Positions 1-6,884 of a stretch of DNA of 8,345 nt are shown in pieces. Where the stretch lies: the NCBI GenBank assembly GCA_964561545.1, contig CAZLQF010000058.1:1-8345 (forward strand). Reading direction: 5' to 3'. The position numbers and the translations under genes were made by a program. The stretch comes from CAZLQF01 sp964561545. GTDB lineage: Bacteria; Bacteroidota; Bacteroidia; CAILMK01; CAYYUA01. Below the pieces are notes generated by a model. That model made no database searches and was not told where the DNA came from. It was given only the letters and a program-made list of their open reading frames with translations. The stretch's first letter is position 1, and each line of letters starts with the position of its first letter.

Positions 1-2870
1 CTTTGCTGAACTTTCATATGCTCATTTTTAAGGATCAAGATGTATTGGCCGTTACCCATATGGTTAACCGGAATGGTATTGCCATTTTCACCTTTGCTGA
101 GCCTCATCCGGCTCCTGTACATTTCCTGTCCGTAAATATCCCTCAGGATAACCCTGATTTCCGTCTGATTTTCCGAGTCAACCTCAAAATTTAATTCTTC
201 CGATACGGGGTTAGGATAAATAGATACTGAGGTGGAGCTTGTTTCATCAGCCCTAACACTTCTGATATCAGAATATTCATGACTACCGTCAAAATCTACC
301 TGCTTTAGCCGGTAGTAGGAAGTTTGACCTTCAGAGAATTCAGGGTCTTCAAAGCTGTAACGTTGTTTTTCGGCAGTGGTACCATGGCCTTCCACACGTC
401 CAATGTTTTGCCAATCTTCATTAATTCGCTTCTGGACCATGAAATGGCTGTTGTTGGTTTCGGAGGCTGTGGCCCAATTTAAGTGGACTTTACCGTTTTT
501 TAAAGCTGCATAAAAATTCATTAATTCCACAGGTAGCGAATTATTGGAGGAAGTTGAACCAAAAGTGAAGGGACTAAAACTGCTCATGCTATTAGAAGTA
601 ACCGAGCCGGAAGACCCATTACTTGAATAACTACTATTACCTTCATCATTCCATTGATTGCCGTCCCAATGGGCTACCACCAGGTCTGAGGGTTGAGAAA
701 TGCCTTGAGAAGAAGCATTTTCCCAATGAAGCGTTACTTGAACCGAGGGGGTATTCGTGCTTACTTCGTTTAAATTCCAATACTCATTTGTACTTACGGC
801 ATTTAAGTTCGGGCCTTTTGTCGTATTCCCATACCCGTTTTTATTATACTGAGCCGTAAATTTAACCGTATTACTACCCGGATTGGAAATGGCAAGTTCG
901 CCAAGCTGTCCGCCATCACCTAAAGGAAAAGTAAAAGCATCATCTCCAACTTTGGTAATTTTACCGCTCACATAGGAGGAATTTCCTGCCCCAGAAACAT
1001 TAACGCCATCCTTTAAAATCAGCGAATCATTGCTATTAGGGATATCCAGTACACCGGAAGTTAAGGTCATGGTACTTTGTACCTCAACCTCATTTTCAAG
1101 CGTAATACCCTTGCTGTTATCAATGGTAAGGTTATCGATAATGGATTTGCTGCTGCCTTTCAATACCTGCGAATCCTTACTATTGGTCATTTTGATGGTA
1201 CCATTTCCCAGATCGCTTTGGCCGTTATTGATTAGGTTTCCTTTAATGGTTAATGTATTACCGCTTTGGACATTAATTTGACCGGGAGTACTTCCGCTTT
1301 GTAATGTCAGGCTAAGAAATTGCTGGTTGGATGAAATAGTAGGATAGTTGGATAATCCGTTAGGAATATAGACATTGGCTGTGTCGGCTGGTTTTTTCCC
1401 TTCCCAGTTACTGTTGTTACTCCATGAGGTGTTGCTACCACCTGTCCAATGACAGGAGTATTGCCAGACTTCCGCACCATTATTGCCATCGTCTGCCCGA
1501 AAGTACAAGCTTCCATTGTAAACAATTAACTCCCTAATATAAGCGCTTGAACTACCGCTATTGATATCTTTTACCATTTGCGTTCCTCCGCTGGTACCAT
1601 CGCTCATCCATAATTCATTGCCATTGGTATAGTAACCATTGTCCGCCTCAAAATACAAATTACCATTGTAAACTGTTAAATGGTCCGGATTAGAGCCATC
1701 ACTACCGCTATTGATATCTTTTACCATCTGCGTTCCTCCACTGGTGCCATCAGTTTTCCAGAGCTCATAGTAATTATTGTTATAACCATCTGAAGCTTTA
1801 AAATACAATTCTCCGTCATAAACCGTAAAATGATCCGGATAAGAACCAGAGCTACCGCTATTAATATCCTTTACCATTTGCGTACCAGCGCTTGTACCGT
1901 CACTCTTCCATACCTCACTATAAGTACTGCCATCACTCGCTACGAAATACAGGTCTCCGTTGTAAACGGTTAAATTACTCGGATAAGAAGAGTAACTACC
2001 GCTGTAAATATTTGCGACCAACTGAGTGCCATTGCTGCTTCCATCACTCTTCCAGAGTTCCTCCCCCTGGTTATTGTAACTACCATTATTAGCAGCAAAA
2101 TATAAGGCTCCGTTATATACCGCAAATTCCTTAGGTTCTGAACTCGAACTACCACTGTTAATATCCTTCAACATCCGGGTACCGCTTTTAGTCCCATCGC
2201 TTTTCCACAGTTCCGCACCATTGGTCCCGTCTTTTGCTTGAAAATACAAGGTATCATCGTAAACTGTTAAATCCTTAATAAAGGAACTGTCAACACCTGA
2301 ATAAATATCTTTCACCATTTTTGTACCAGTTGTTGTTCCGTCACTTTTCCAGAGTTCAGTACCATCATTCCCATTATCGGCTTTGAAATATAAAGTGCCG
2401 TTGCAAGCCGTCAACTGCTCCGGATTAGCGCTTGAACTACCGCTGCTAATATCTTTCACCATTTGAGTACCTCCGGAGGTCCCGTCACTTTTCCATAGTT
2501 CAGTACCATTGTTCGCATCCGTTGCTCTGAAGTACAAGGTACCGTTACAAACAGTTAACTCGGCTGGAGAAGCATAACCACTACTGTTAATATCCTTCAC
2601 CATTTTTGTACCATTGCTTGTTCCGTTACTTTGCCAAAGTTCACTACCGTTATTGCCGTCATTTGCTTCAAAATAGAGGCTACCTTTGAAAACTGTTAAT
2701 TCAGCAGGGTAACTACCATAGCTACCGCTTCTGATGTCTTTCAGCATTTGGGGATTCTGGGCATAGCCATGTCCAAAACTCAGTAATAGGCCTGTAAAGC
2801 ATAAAATTGTAATCAAGGGAAACTTCCCGGACTTTGTTCTAATTGATTGCCTTGTAATGTAATGTACCAT
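1..2870 (-). CDS. Secreted ELWxxDGT-repeat beta-propeller protein with T9SS type A sorting domain (3' end cut by window edge)
   Basis: I read one uninterrupted frame of 956 codons on the minus strand from the ATG at 2870-2868 to the window edge, with no stop. Residues 1-37 form a signal peptide (basic start, hydrophobic core, likely cut at GYA|QN). Residues 41-471 hold ELWKSDGT...GTQMVKDI...LTVYNGxLYF units of 47-51 residues, the ELWxxDGT family, thought to form beta-propellers. From 475 a WTGG...SNW motif opens a beta-rich region with an FPLGDGG segment near 648. Residues 779 to about 873 (starting LPVEL, with NWATASE and YYRLKQVDFDG) are the fibronectin-like module often found before T9SS tails. 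Residues 883-956 (IYPNP, then GQYILILKN) are a type A C-terminal sorting domain. Only a few final residues should be missing. By family it is exported through Sec, then across the outer membrane by T9SS, and released or surface-anchored. Its ligand is unknown; no catalytic motif was recognised. Confidence 0.93.
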   Translation of the reverse strand, partial: MVHYITRQSIRTKSGKFPLITILCFTGLLLSFGHGYAQNPQMLKDIRSGSYGSYPAELTVFKGSLYFEANDGNNGSELWQSNGTSNGTKMVKDINSSGYASPAELTVCNGTLYFRATDANNGTELWKSDGTSGGTQMVKDISSGSSSANPEQLTACNGTLYFKADNGNDGTELWKSDGTTTGTKMVKDIYSGVDSSFIKDLTVYDDTLYFQAKDGTNGAELWKSDGTKSGTRMLKDINSGSSSSEPKEFAVYNGALYFAANNGSYNNQGEELWKSDGSSNGTQLVANIYSGSYSSYPSNLTVYNGDLYFVASDGSTYSEVWKSDGTSAGTQMVKDINSGSSGSYPDHFTVYDGELYFKASDGYNNNYYELWKTDGTSGGTQMVKDINSGSDGSNPDHLTVYNGNLYFEADNGYYTNGNELWMSDGTSGGTQMVKDINSGSSSAYIRELIVYNGSLYFRADDGNNGAEVWQYSCHWTGGSNTSWSNNSNWEGKKPADTANVYIPNGLSNYPTISSNQQFLSLTLQSGSTPGQINVQSGNTLTIKGNLINNGQSDLGNGTIKMTNSKDSQVLKGSSKSIIDNLTIDNSKGITLENEVEVQSTMTLTSGVLDIPNSNDSLILKDGVNVSGAGNSSYVSGKITKVGDDAFTFPLGDGGQLGELAISNPGSNTVKFTAQYNKNGYGNTTKGPNLNAVSTNEYWNLNEVSTNTPSVQVTLHWENASSQGISQPSDLVVAHWDGNQWNDEGNSSYSSNGSSGSVTSNSMSSFSPFTFGSTSSNNSLPVELMNFYAALKNGKVHLNWATASETNNSHFMVQKRINEDWQNIGRVEGHGTTAEKQRYSFEDPEFSEGQTSYYRLKQVDFDGSHEYSDIRSVRADETSSTSVSIYPNPVSEELNFEVDSENQTEIRVILRDIYGQEMYRSRMRLSKGENGNTIPVNHMGNGQYILILKNEHMKVQQ
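1458..2750 (-). repeat. ELWxxDGT tandem repeats inside the propeller gene (eight full units plus split first/last unit)
   Basis: Eight ELW/EVW-started units begin at residue 77 (E77 L78 W79), each 47-51 residues long. They are preceded by a three-strand partial unit (MLKDI...LTVFKG...LYFEAND, residues 42-71) and followed by a lone AEVWQYS strand (residues 466-472). At DNA level the segment containing actaccgcta recurs at about 1551, 1701, 1851, 1995, 2148 and 2436, so periods are multiples of 3 near 141-153 bases. The copies at 1551-1600 and 1701-1750 match at 47 of 50 bases by eye. All length differences keep the reading frame. Confidence 0.9.
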
Positions 2871-2880
2871 AAAACACTAT

Positions 2881-2886
2881 CTCCTT
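2881..2886 (-). promoter_or_regulatory. Ribosome binding site (AAGGAG) of the propeller gene
   Basis: On the minus strand AAGGAG lies 10 bases before the ATG at 2870. It supports this start over later in-frame ones, and the following 37 residues make a good signal peptide. Clear Shine-Dalgarno sites are uncommon in Bacteroidota, so this one is notable. Confidence 0.6.
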
Positions 2887-2960
2887 CATTGTTATTAGCG
2901 ACTTAAAAATTCAAATGAAAAGTAAAAGGAATAGCGTTTACAGTGAAGGTATGTCCTCTA

Positions 2961-2994
2961 AGGTGCATTTAGCAACATATTAGGCAATACACCT
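2961..2994 (-). promoter_or_regulatory. Possible stem-loop upstream of the propeller gene
   Basis: Read on the minus strand, AGGTGTATT (2994-2986) can pair with AATGCACCT (2969-2961) over 9 bp with one G-U wobble, around a 16-base loop. It lies about 91 bases before the start codon, so it could be a leader RNA structure or a protein-binding inverted repeat. The wobble makes the RNA stem better on the minus than on the plus strand, which fits a role in the propeller transcript. Its function is unknown and it could be chance. Confidence 0.3.
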
Positions 2995-3064
2995 CAATAA
3001 CAATCCAGCCTATGAGCCTTTTACTTCCCATTTTTTATTCCTTTTAATTTTATTTTATAATTTA

Positions 3065-3111
3065 ATCGATTTCTTCCCATTGCTCATCGACTAAAAATCG
3101 ACTTTCATCGA
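3065..3111. repeat. Four phased ATCGA boxes
   Basis: ATCGA occurs in the same orientation at 3065, 3086, 3097 and 3107, with start-to-start distances of 21, 11 and 10 bases, close to whole turns of B-DNA. They lie about 195-240 bases upstream of the propeller gene start and 120 bases beyond the regulator stop. Helically phased short direct repeats are typical of binding sites for oligomeric or tandem-HTH regulators; AraC proteins bind two adjacent grooves. The link to the neighbouring regulator is inference. Confidence 0.4.
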
Positions 3112-3149
3112 ATCACTCTGCAATTTTGCGGATAAGCATCTGCTTTGTG

Positions 3150-3191
3150 TTGATCAATTCAAAAAAGTTTTTGATCAAATCCAAAAACTTT
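3150..3191. repeat. 21-bp imperfect tandem repeat starting TTGATCAA
   Basis: Two adjacent 21-base copies, 3150-3170 and 3171-3191, agree at 18 of 21 positions. Each begins with the palindrome TTGATCAA and continues into an A tract and then a T tract. The copies are exactly two helical turns apart. The second copy overlaps the stem-loop at 3159-3197, so the repeat and the hairpin may be two views of the same element. Confidence 0.55.
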
Positions 3192-3197
3192 TTTTGA
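3159..3197 (-). terminator. Stem-loop, candidate transcription terminator of the TPR/AraC gene
   Basis: Arms 3159-3173 and 3182-3197 are complementary over 15 pairs with one extra base in a homopolymer, around an 8-base loop. The element starts 34 bases beyond the regulator stop codon. The arms are almost all A and T apart from three G-C pairs, with a T run inside the second arm rather than after it, so this is not a textbook intrinsic terminator. It could equally be a bidirectional terminator or an operator. Confidence 0.45.
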
Positions 3198-3230
3198 CCA
3201 GAAGCAAAACTTGATGAATTCTTAAAAACC

Positions 3231-4937
3231 TTAATTATTGCTCACCTTGTAAAAAGCTGAGGGTGAGAGCCCTGTTAATTTTTTAAAGGTCCGGCTAAAA
3301 GTACTGGGGTTTGAAAAACCTACCGCATAGCCAATGCTTGTTACGCCATTTTCTTCATACCCTTTTTCCAGAAGAAGCTTCTTGGCTACTTGTATGCGGT
3401 AATGGTTCAGGTAGCTATTGAAGTTTAAGCCACTACACTTATTGATGGCTTTAGAAATATAGAGATCATTGGTGCCAATCTCCTGGGCAAGCATTTTAAC
3501 CGTCAGGTTATGGTACTTATACCATTCCTTTTCTTTTACGAGGTATTGGATTTGTTCAAAAATGGGGGTTAAATTGTTTGAAGCTATTGTGTTTGGCTCT
3601 TCCTGAGCTCCCTGTTCTTTTATTTCCTTCGTAGCTTTCAGGCTTATCAAACTACCAATATTAATATGCTTAATTGCTTTGTACAATTCATTATTTCTGA
3701 CATACAAGCCACCAATTACGAGCAGTAATGTCAAGACGGTCCCTAAAGCCAGGGAGAGCCAGAAATTACGGTTAGTTTTAATAGTGATTATTTGATCCTT
3801 TTTTTCCAGTAAAGCATTCTTTTTGTCCACCTTGTGCAAGACCTTTAACTCAGCGGTTTTTTGCTTTATACGAGCTTTTCGCAAGGAATCCTGCCGTTTT
3901 CGATAGGTTTCTCTTGTTTGCTGGAACTTTTTCATATTACCTCTAGAAGCCTGCCAGCCCATCCATGCCAGGTAAAAATGCTGCAGCATACCTTGTTTGG
4001 CCATTGCCTCCTTTTTGTCAGCAAGGGGTTTCAGGATTTCACCGGCTCTATTGGTTTTATCCAGCATTAAAAGGTTCTCGGCTCGGGTTAAGCGCTCCTT
4101 GAAATAAAGTTTTGGGCTGTTGTAATTGTTCAGCAACTTTTTAAGGGAATCCAGGTAATTCAAAGCGTTATTGTATTGCTCAAGGTCATGATAGCGGTAG
4201 GCCAGGTTACCATAGTTTTGAGCCATACCGTTTTTATCCTCCATTTTTCGAAAAATAGCCAAAGCTTTTTTATAGTAGGGGATAGCTTTTTCATGATTAC
4301 CTTGTTGAGCTTGGTTAAATCCTCTTGTTTGATAAGCTGATCCAATGCTTTGCGAATCCTGGTACCGTTTAAGCTGAGGTAAGGCTTTGGATAGGAAACT
4401 GTCACATTGGTCATAATTACCCAGCTTTGTTTCAAGGCCTGATCGATTGAGCCACATGTTGGCAACAGCAAGGGTATCACCCAAACGCTTTTTAAAATCT
4501 ATGGATTTGGTGTAATAAATTAAAGCAGAGTCGTATTGGCCAAGCATTTCATAATTGATAGCCATGTTATTCCAAATCTGGGCTCTAAACAGTGTATCAG
4601 TCCGGGCATAGTCAGATTGAAGGGATTTGGTATAATAATACCTGGAAAGGGTATGTTGGTCTTGGTAGTAATTGACAAGTCCCCTCAGAAAATAAGCTTT
4701 AGACAGGAAGGTATCATTTGACTTGGCTTTTGTTTCCTCAATCAGTTCACGACTTATGGAATCCGCAGCAGGTAAATCCTTGTACAATAAATCTATAGCT
4801 TTTTGATACTTTTCCTCAAAGCCGGTAGTTTGAGCTATTATTACGTTCGCAAATAGTAACATTAAAAATGAAAGCAATACCTTGTAGCTCATGATATTTG
4901 GCCCAACATAGTTTTTGACGCTTTTCACAATAATCAT
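3231..4937 (-). CDS. Membrane-anchored TPR-repeat AraC-family transcriptional regulator
   Basis: The 568-residue product has a sensor-like N-terminal half and a DNA-binding C-terminus. A hydrophobic signal or anchor segment spans about 16-36, with a possible cleavage at IIA|Q. TPR-like helix pairs run from about 81 to 269 (clear units near 121-154, 159-194, 199-234 and 239-269), with weaker ones to 340. A charged, probably coiled-coil stretch covers 345-385, and one strong transmembrane helix covers 392-413. The AraC domain is at about 465-568, with recognition-type helices near 478-501 (VKMLAQEIGTNDLYISKAIN) and 530-556 (GYAVGFSNPSTFSRTFKKLTG). This layout is known in Bacteroidota and suggests a periplasmic TPR part and a cytoplasmic DNA-binding part. 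Targets are unknown; the same-strand propeller gene downstream and the regulator's own promoter are candidates. The start may instead be Met16 (ATG at 4892), which gives a more typical signal peptide; an AAAAGG-like sequence before 4937 favours the longer form. Confidence 0.93.
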   Translation of the reverse strand: MIIVKSVKNYVGPNIMSYKVLLSFLMLLFANVIIAQTTGFEEKYQKAIDLLYKDLPAADSISRELIEETKAKSNDTFLSKAYFLRGLVNYYQDQHTLSRYYYTKSLQSDYARTDTLFRAQIWNNMAINYEMLGQYDSALIYYTKSIDFKKRLGDTLAVANMWLNRSGLETKLGNYDQCDSFLSKALPQLKRYQDSQSIGSAYQTRGFNQAQQGNHEKAIPYYKKALAIFRKMEDKNGMAQNYGNLAYRYHDLEQYNNALNYLDSLKKLLNNYNSPKLYFKERLTRAENLLMLDKTNRAGEILKPLADKKEAMAKQGMLQHFYLAWMGWQASRGNMKKFQQTRETYRKRQDSLRKARIKQKTAELKVLHKVDKKNALLEKKDQIITIKTNRNFWLSLALGTVLTLLLVIGGLYVRNNELYKAIKHINIGSLISLKATKEIKEQGAQEEPNTIASNNLTPIFEQIQYLVKEKEWYKYHNLTVKMLAQEIGTNDLYISKAINKCSGLNFNSYLNHYRIQVAKKLLLEKGYEENGVTSIGYAVGFSNPSTFSRTFKKLTGLSPSAFYKVSNN

Positions 4938-5378
4938 TAAAGCCTTTTTTTCTTACTGATAGCCAGAATCCGCAAATAAGCTCAGCAATGCAAAACCCCT
5001 TTTCCTTTTGCAATTTAATGCTTAGCGGCAAATTTGAAAGTTTCCTGTTGAGGAAAAAGAAATATTCGAGATTTATCCTATTCATGCTTATAGAAGAGTC
5101 TTTTTCCCATAAAAGTTAAAACGGTTTATTAACTGTTTACCAAAAAATTAAAAATTTAAGCTCCAAGCTTTCTACCTCGAGATCTGAGGCCTAATTTACT
5201 GTTCGAAAGTTTGGATTACCTTATAAGCAATGCTTGCCAAATATATTACATATAAAACTTCACGCATTTGGGCATCAAACCTTATTTAAATTTTTGTAAA
5301 AATTTCACCAAAAGGTATTCATTTAGTTACTAAAGCGTAAATATTACAGGGTTCATTGAAAACCTGGCATCGTTGATT

Positions 5379-5395
5379 AATCGAGTAATTCGATT
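5379..5395. promoter_or_regulatory. AATCGA-N5-TCGATT inverted repeat, possible operator
   Basis: A perfect 6-bp inverted repeat, AATCGA and TCGATT, is separated by 5 bases (gtaat). It lies between the divergent regulator and dehydrogenase, about 440 bases from the former and 290 from the latter. Its half-site contains the same ATCGA found four times at 3065-3111. A shared site for one regulator is inference; a chance match is possible in AT-rich DNA. Confidence 0.3.
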
Positions 5396-5465
5396 CAAGG
5401 CTTTTTAAAGCTACGAATTAGACTCAAAAGATAATGGAAATAACAACACTTTAGATAGTTTGTAA

Positions 5466-5642
5466 AAGCAGGAGATCAAGCATTCGCATGCACCCTACCC
5501 AGTCCGTTTTCTCTTAAATGTAGAAGAAAACATTGGGCATCTTGAATTTCTGGAAAAACTTATTAGCCTTACTATCGGCAAGCGCCAATGGATAATACTG
5601 CAATACTGGGGGGCACGACCTCTTTTGATTATTCCATCTTAG
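5466..5642 (+). pseudogene. Start-less open frame, possible decayed gene fragment
   Basis: Between in-frame stops at 5463-5465 (TAA) and 5640-5642 (TAG) lie 58 sense codons without a usable ATG, GTG or TTG near the beginning. The translation is protein-like in composition (for example NVEENIGHLEFLEKLISLTI), and this stretch looks less AT-rich than the DNA before it. I do not recognise a family. It may be a remnant of a lost gene or merely non-coding sequence. Confidence 0.2.
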
Positions 5643-5687
5643 ACTGAAAATTTAGAAATTTGCAACTGTTTACTCAAAATCAACAAA

Positions 5688-6800
5688 ATGCCGCAATCCC
5701 ATCAAGAACAGCAATACCAATTGCATCATTTAGATTCAACAGTTTTGAAGAATTTCTTGCAAGCCGTTTTCACTGAAAAAGGCTATGATTCAGAACAAGC
5801 GTTAGTAGCTGCCAATGTCTTGCTTCAAGCTGATCTAAGTGGTATTGATTCGCACGGTGTAGCTCGCTTATCAGGTTATTTGCGTCAAATAAAGGAGGGT
5901 AAAATTAAAATTGATGCCCAATCAAGCATAGAGCGGTCCACGCCATCCACTGCTAATTTGGATGGAGATCAGGGCTTGGGTTTGTTGTCAGCACAAGAAG
6001 GAATGAAGTTGGCCATCGATAAGGCCAAAAATGCAGGTTCAGGTTGGGTTGCCATTAAAAACTCTTCGCACTTTGGAATAGCAGCAGCCCATGCCATGCT
6101 GGCATTGGAAGAAGACATGATCGGTTTTGCGATGACCAATGCGAGTCCGTTGGTAACGCCGGCTGGAGGTGTAGAAGCCAAATTGGGAACCAATCCAATT
6201 TGCTATGCCATTCCAGCCGGCAAGGAGCATCCGGTCATCGTGGATATGGCCACCACTACTGTGGCCAACGGCAAGCTTGAAATTGCAAGCCGTAAAGGGG
6301 AACAAGTGCCAGAAGGCTGGGCTCAAGACGCAAAGGGCCATCATTCAAGGAATCCAAATGCTTTGAAAGATGGTGGGACGCTACTGCCACTTGGAAGCGA
6401 CTTATCCCGCAGCAGCTATAAGGGTTATGCTTTAGGATCAGCCGTGGATATTTTTAGCGGCGTTTTGAGTGGAGCCAATTTCGGGCCATGGGTACCTCCC
6501 TTTGTAACATTTTTGGATCAAAAGCAAGAAAAAGTAGGGGAAGGGATTGGTCATTTTCTGGGGGCATGGCGTGTGGATGGTTTTAGGCCTGTTGAGGAAT
6601 TTAAAGACCACATGAATACCTGGATTCAAAATATGAAACAAACCAAAACCAATGATGAAGCTGATGAGGTCCTAATACCCGGGGAGCCAGAATTCAGGGA
6701 AAAACAAAAACGGGAATATGAAGGAATACCTGTGGTTGATGAAGTATATCAGCAATTATTAGAAATTCAAGCTGAATTGAGGCTTGAAAAGTTCTTTTAA
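5688..6800 (+). CDS. Ldh-family NAD(P)-dependent malate/L-lactate-type dehydrogenase
   Basis: The 370-residue protein is a full-length member of the Ldh_2 family (YlbC/AllD/ComC-type malate, lactate, ureidoglycolate or sulfolactate dehydrogenases), which is unrelated to classical Rossmann-fold LDH/MDH. Family marks are DSHGVAR at 54-60, SSHFG at 126-130, LGTNP at 166-170, DMATTTVANGK at 186-196, the glycine-rich SSYKGYAL at 242-249, and the closing LIPGEPE at 329-335. It should be a soluble cytoplasmic enzyme that interconverts a 2-hydroxy acid and a 2-oxo acid using NAD(P). The exact substrate cannot be read from sequence, so I give no gene symbol. No signal peptide is present. The ATG at 5688 has no Shine-Dalgarno, as is common in Bacteroidota, and gives a usual family N-terminus. 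It stands alone on the plus strand, divergent from the regulator and convergent with the serine hydrolase. There is no sign of truncation. Confidence 0.93.
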   Translation: MPQSHQEQQYQLHHLDSTVLKNFLQAVFTEKGYDSEQALVAANVLLQADLSGIDSHGVARLSGYLRQIKEGKIKIDAQSSIERSTPSTANLDGDQGLGLLSAQEGMKLAIDKAKNAGSGWVAIKNSSHFGIAAAHAMLALEEDMIGFAMTNASPLVTPAGGVEAKLGTNPICYAIPAGKEHPVIVDMATTTVANGKLEIASRKGEQVPEGWAQDAKGHHSRNPNALKDGGTLLPLGSDLSRSSYKGYALGSAVDIFSGVLSGANFGPWVPPFVTFLDQKQEKVGEGIGHFLGAWRVDGFRPVEEFKDHMNTWIQNMKQTKTNDEADEVLIPGEPEFREKQKREYEGIPVVDEVYQQLLEIQAELRLEKFF

Positions 6801-6884
6801 GGTTGCCTTTGCAGTATCATGCAGGGCCTTTGCCATTCCATTTTAGCGCTTATTTTTGCTTCGATGCTCGCATATCCTGGTTAA
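6801..6884. other. Short convergent intergenic gap
   Basis: These 84 bases lie between two converging stop codons. GCCTTTGC occurs twice in direct orientation (6805-6812 and 6826-6833), but no stem followed by a T run is visible, so I cannot place a terminator for either gene. Confidence 0.5.

Larger units (their letters stand above)
2871..3230. other. Intergenic region between regulator and propeller gene, repeat-rich
   Basis: This 360-base AT-rich gap carries no credible coding frame. It must contain the 3' end signals of the regulator transcript and, unless the two genes are co-transcribed, the promoter of the propeller gene. No good TAnnTTTG box is visible on the minus strand. It holds, from right to left, a 21-bp tandem repeat overlapping a stem-loop (3150-3197), four spaced ATCGA boxes (3065-3111), an AT-rich run (3030-3065) and a second stem-loop (2961-2994). 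These are listed separately. Confidence 0.7.
4938..5687. other. Long divergent intergenic region, AT-rich
   Basis: These 750 bases separate the regulator (leftward) and the dehydrogenase (rightward) and should carry both promoters, but I find no convincing TTG/TAnnTTTG pair for either. Minus-strand codons at 4938-5085 are open only in a frame that runs into the regulator out of register, so I read them as leader. The region contains a cluster of 6-bp palindromes (5165-5207), an AATCGA inverted repeat (5379-5395) and a start-less open frame (5466-5642). No RNA gene was recognised. Confidence 0.6.

Noticed and set aside
623..1525. Open frames of 72-83 codons on both strands inside the left third (for example 623-859 and 1030-1281 plus, 1307-1525 minus)
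   Set aside because: They are shadows of the long minus-strand propeller gene, have low-complexity translations and no recognisable domain or ribosome binding site.
1458..2750. A CRISPR array, suggested by regular repeat spacing
   Set aside because: The repeats are about 141-153 bases apart, degenerate, in frame and encode ELWxxDGT units; there are no short identical repeats or cas genes.
4160..4480. A 106-codon minus-strand frame inside the TPR region
   Set aside because: Its sequence is the TPR coding DNA read out of frame; the regulator frame is continuous across it, so there is no frameshift.
4816..5085. An 89-codon minus-strand frame overlapping the start of the TPR/AraC gene
   Set aside because: It overlaps the signal peptide and first codons of the regulator in another frame, resembles no family I know and is best explained as leader plus shadow.
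5625..5662. Possible Bacteroidota promoter (TTG at 5625 with GAAATTTG at 5655) before the dehydrogenase
   Set aside because: The -7 box has GA instead of TA and the spacing to TTG is too long, so I do not call it.
6039..6344. A 101-codon minus-strand frame opposite the dehydrogenase
   Set aside because: It lies wholly antisense to conserved Ldh-family motifs and has no independent support.
6801..6884. A bidirectional terminator between the convergent genes
   Set aside because: Only short direct repeats are visible, with no stable stem followed by a T run.
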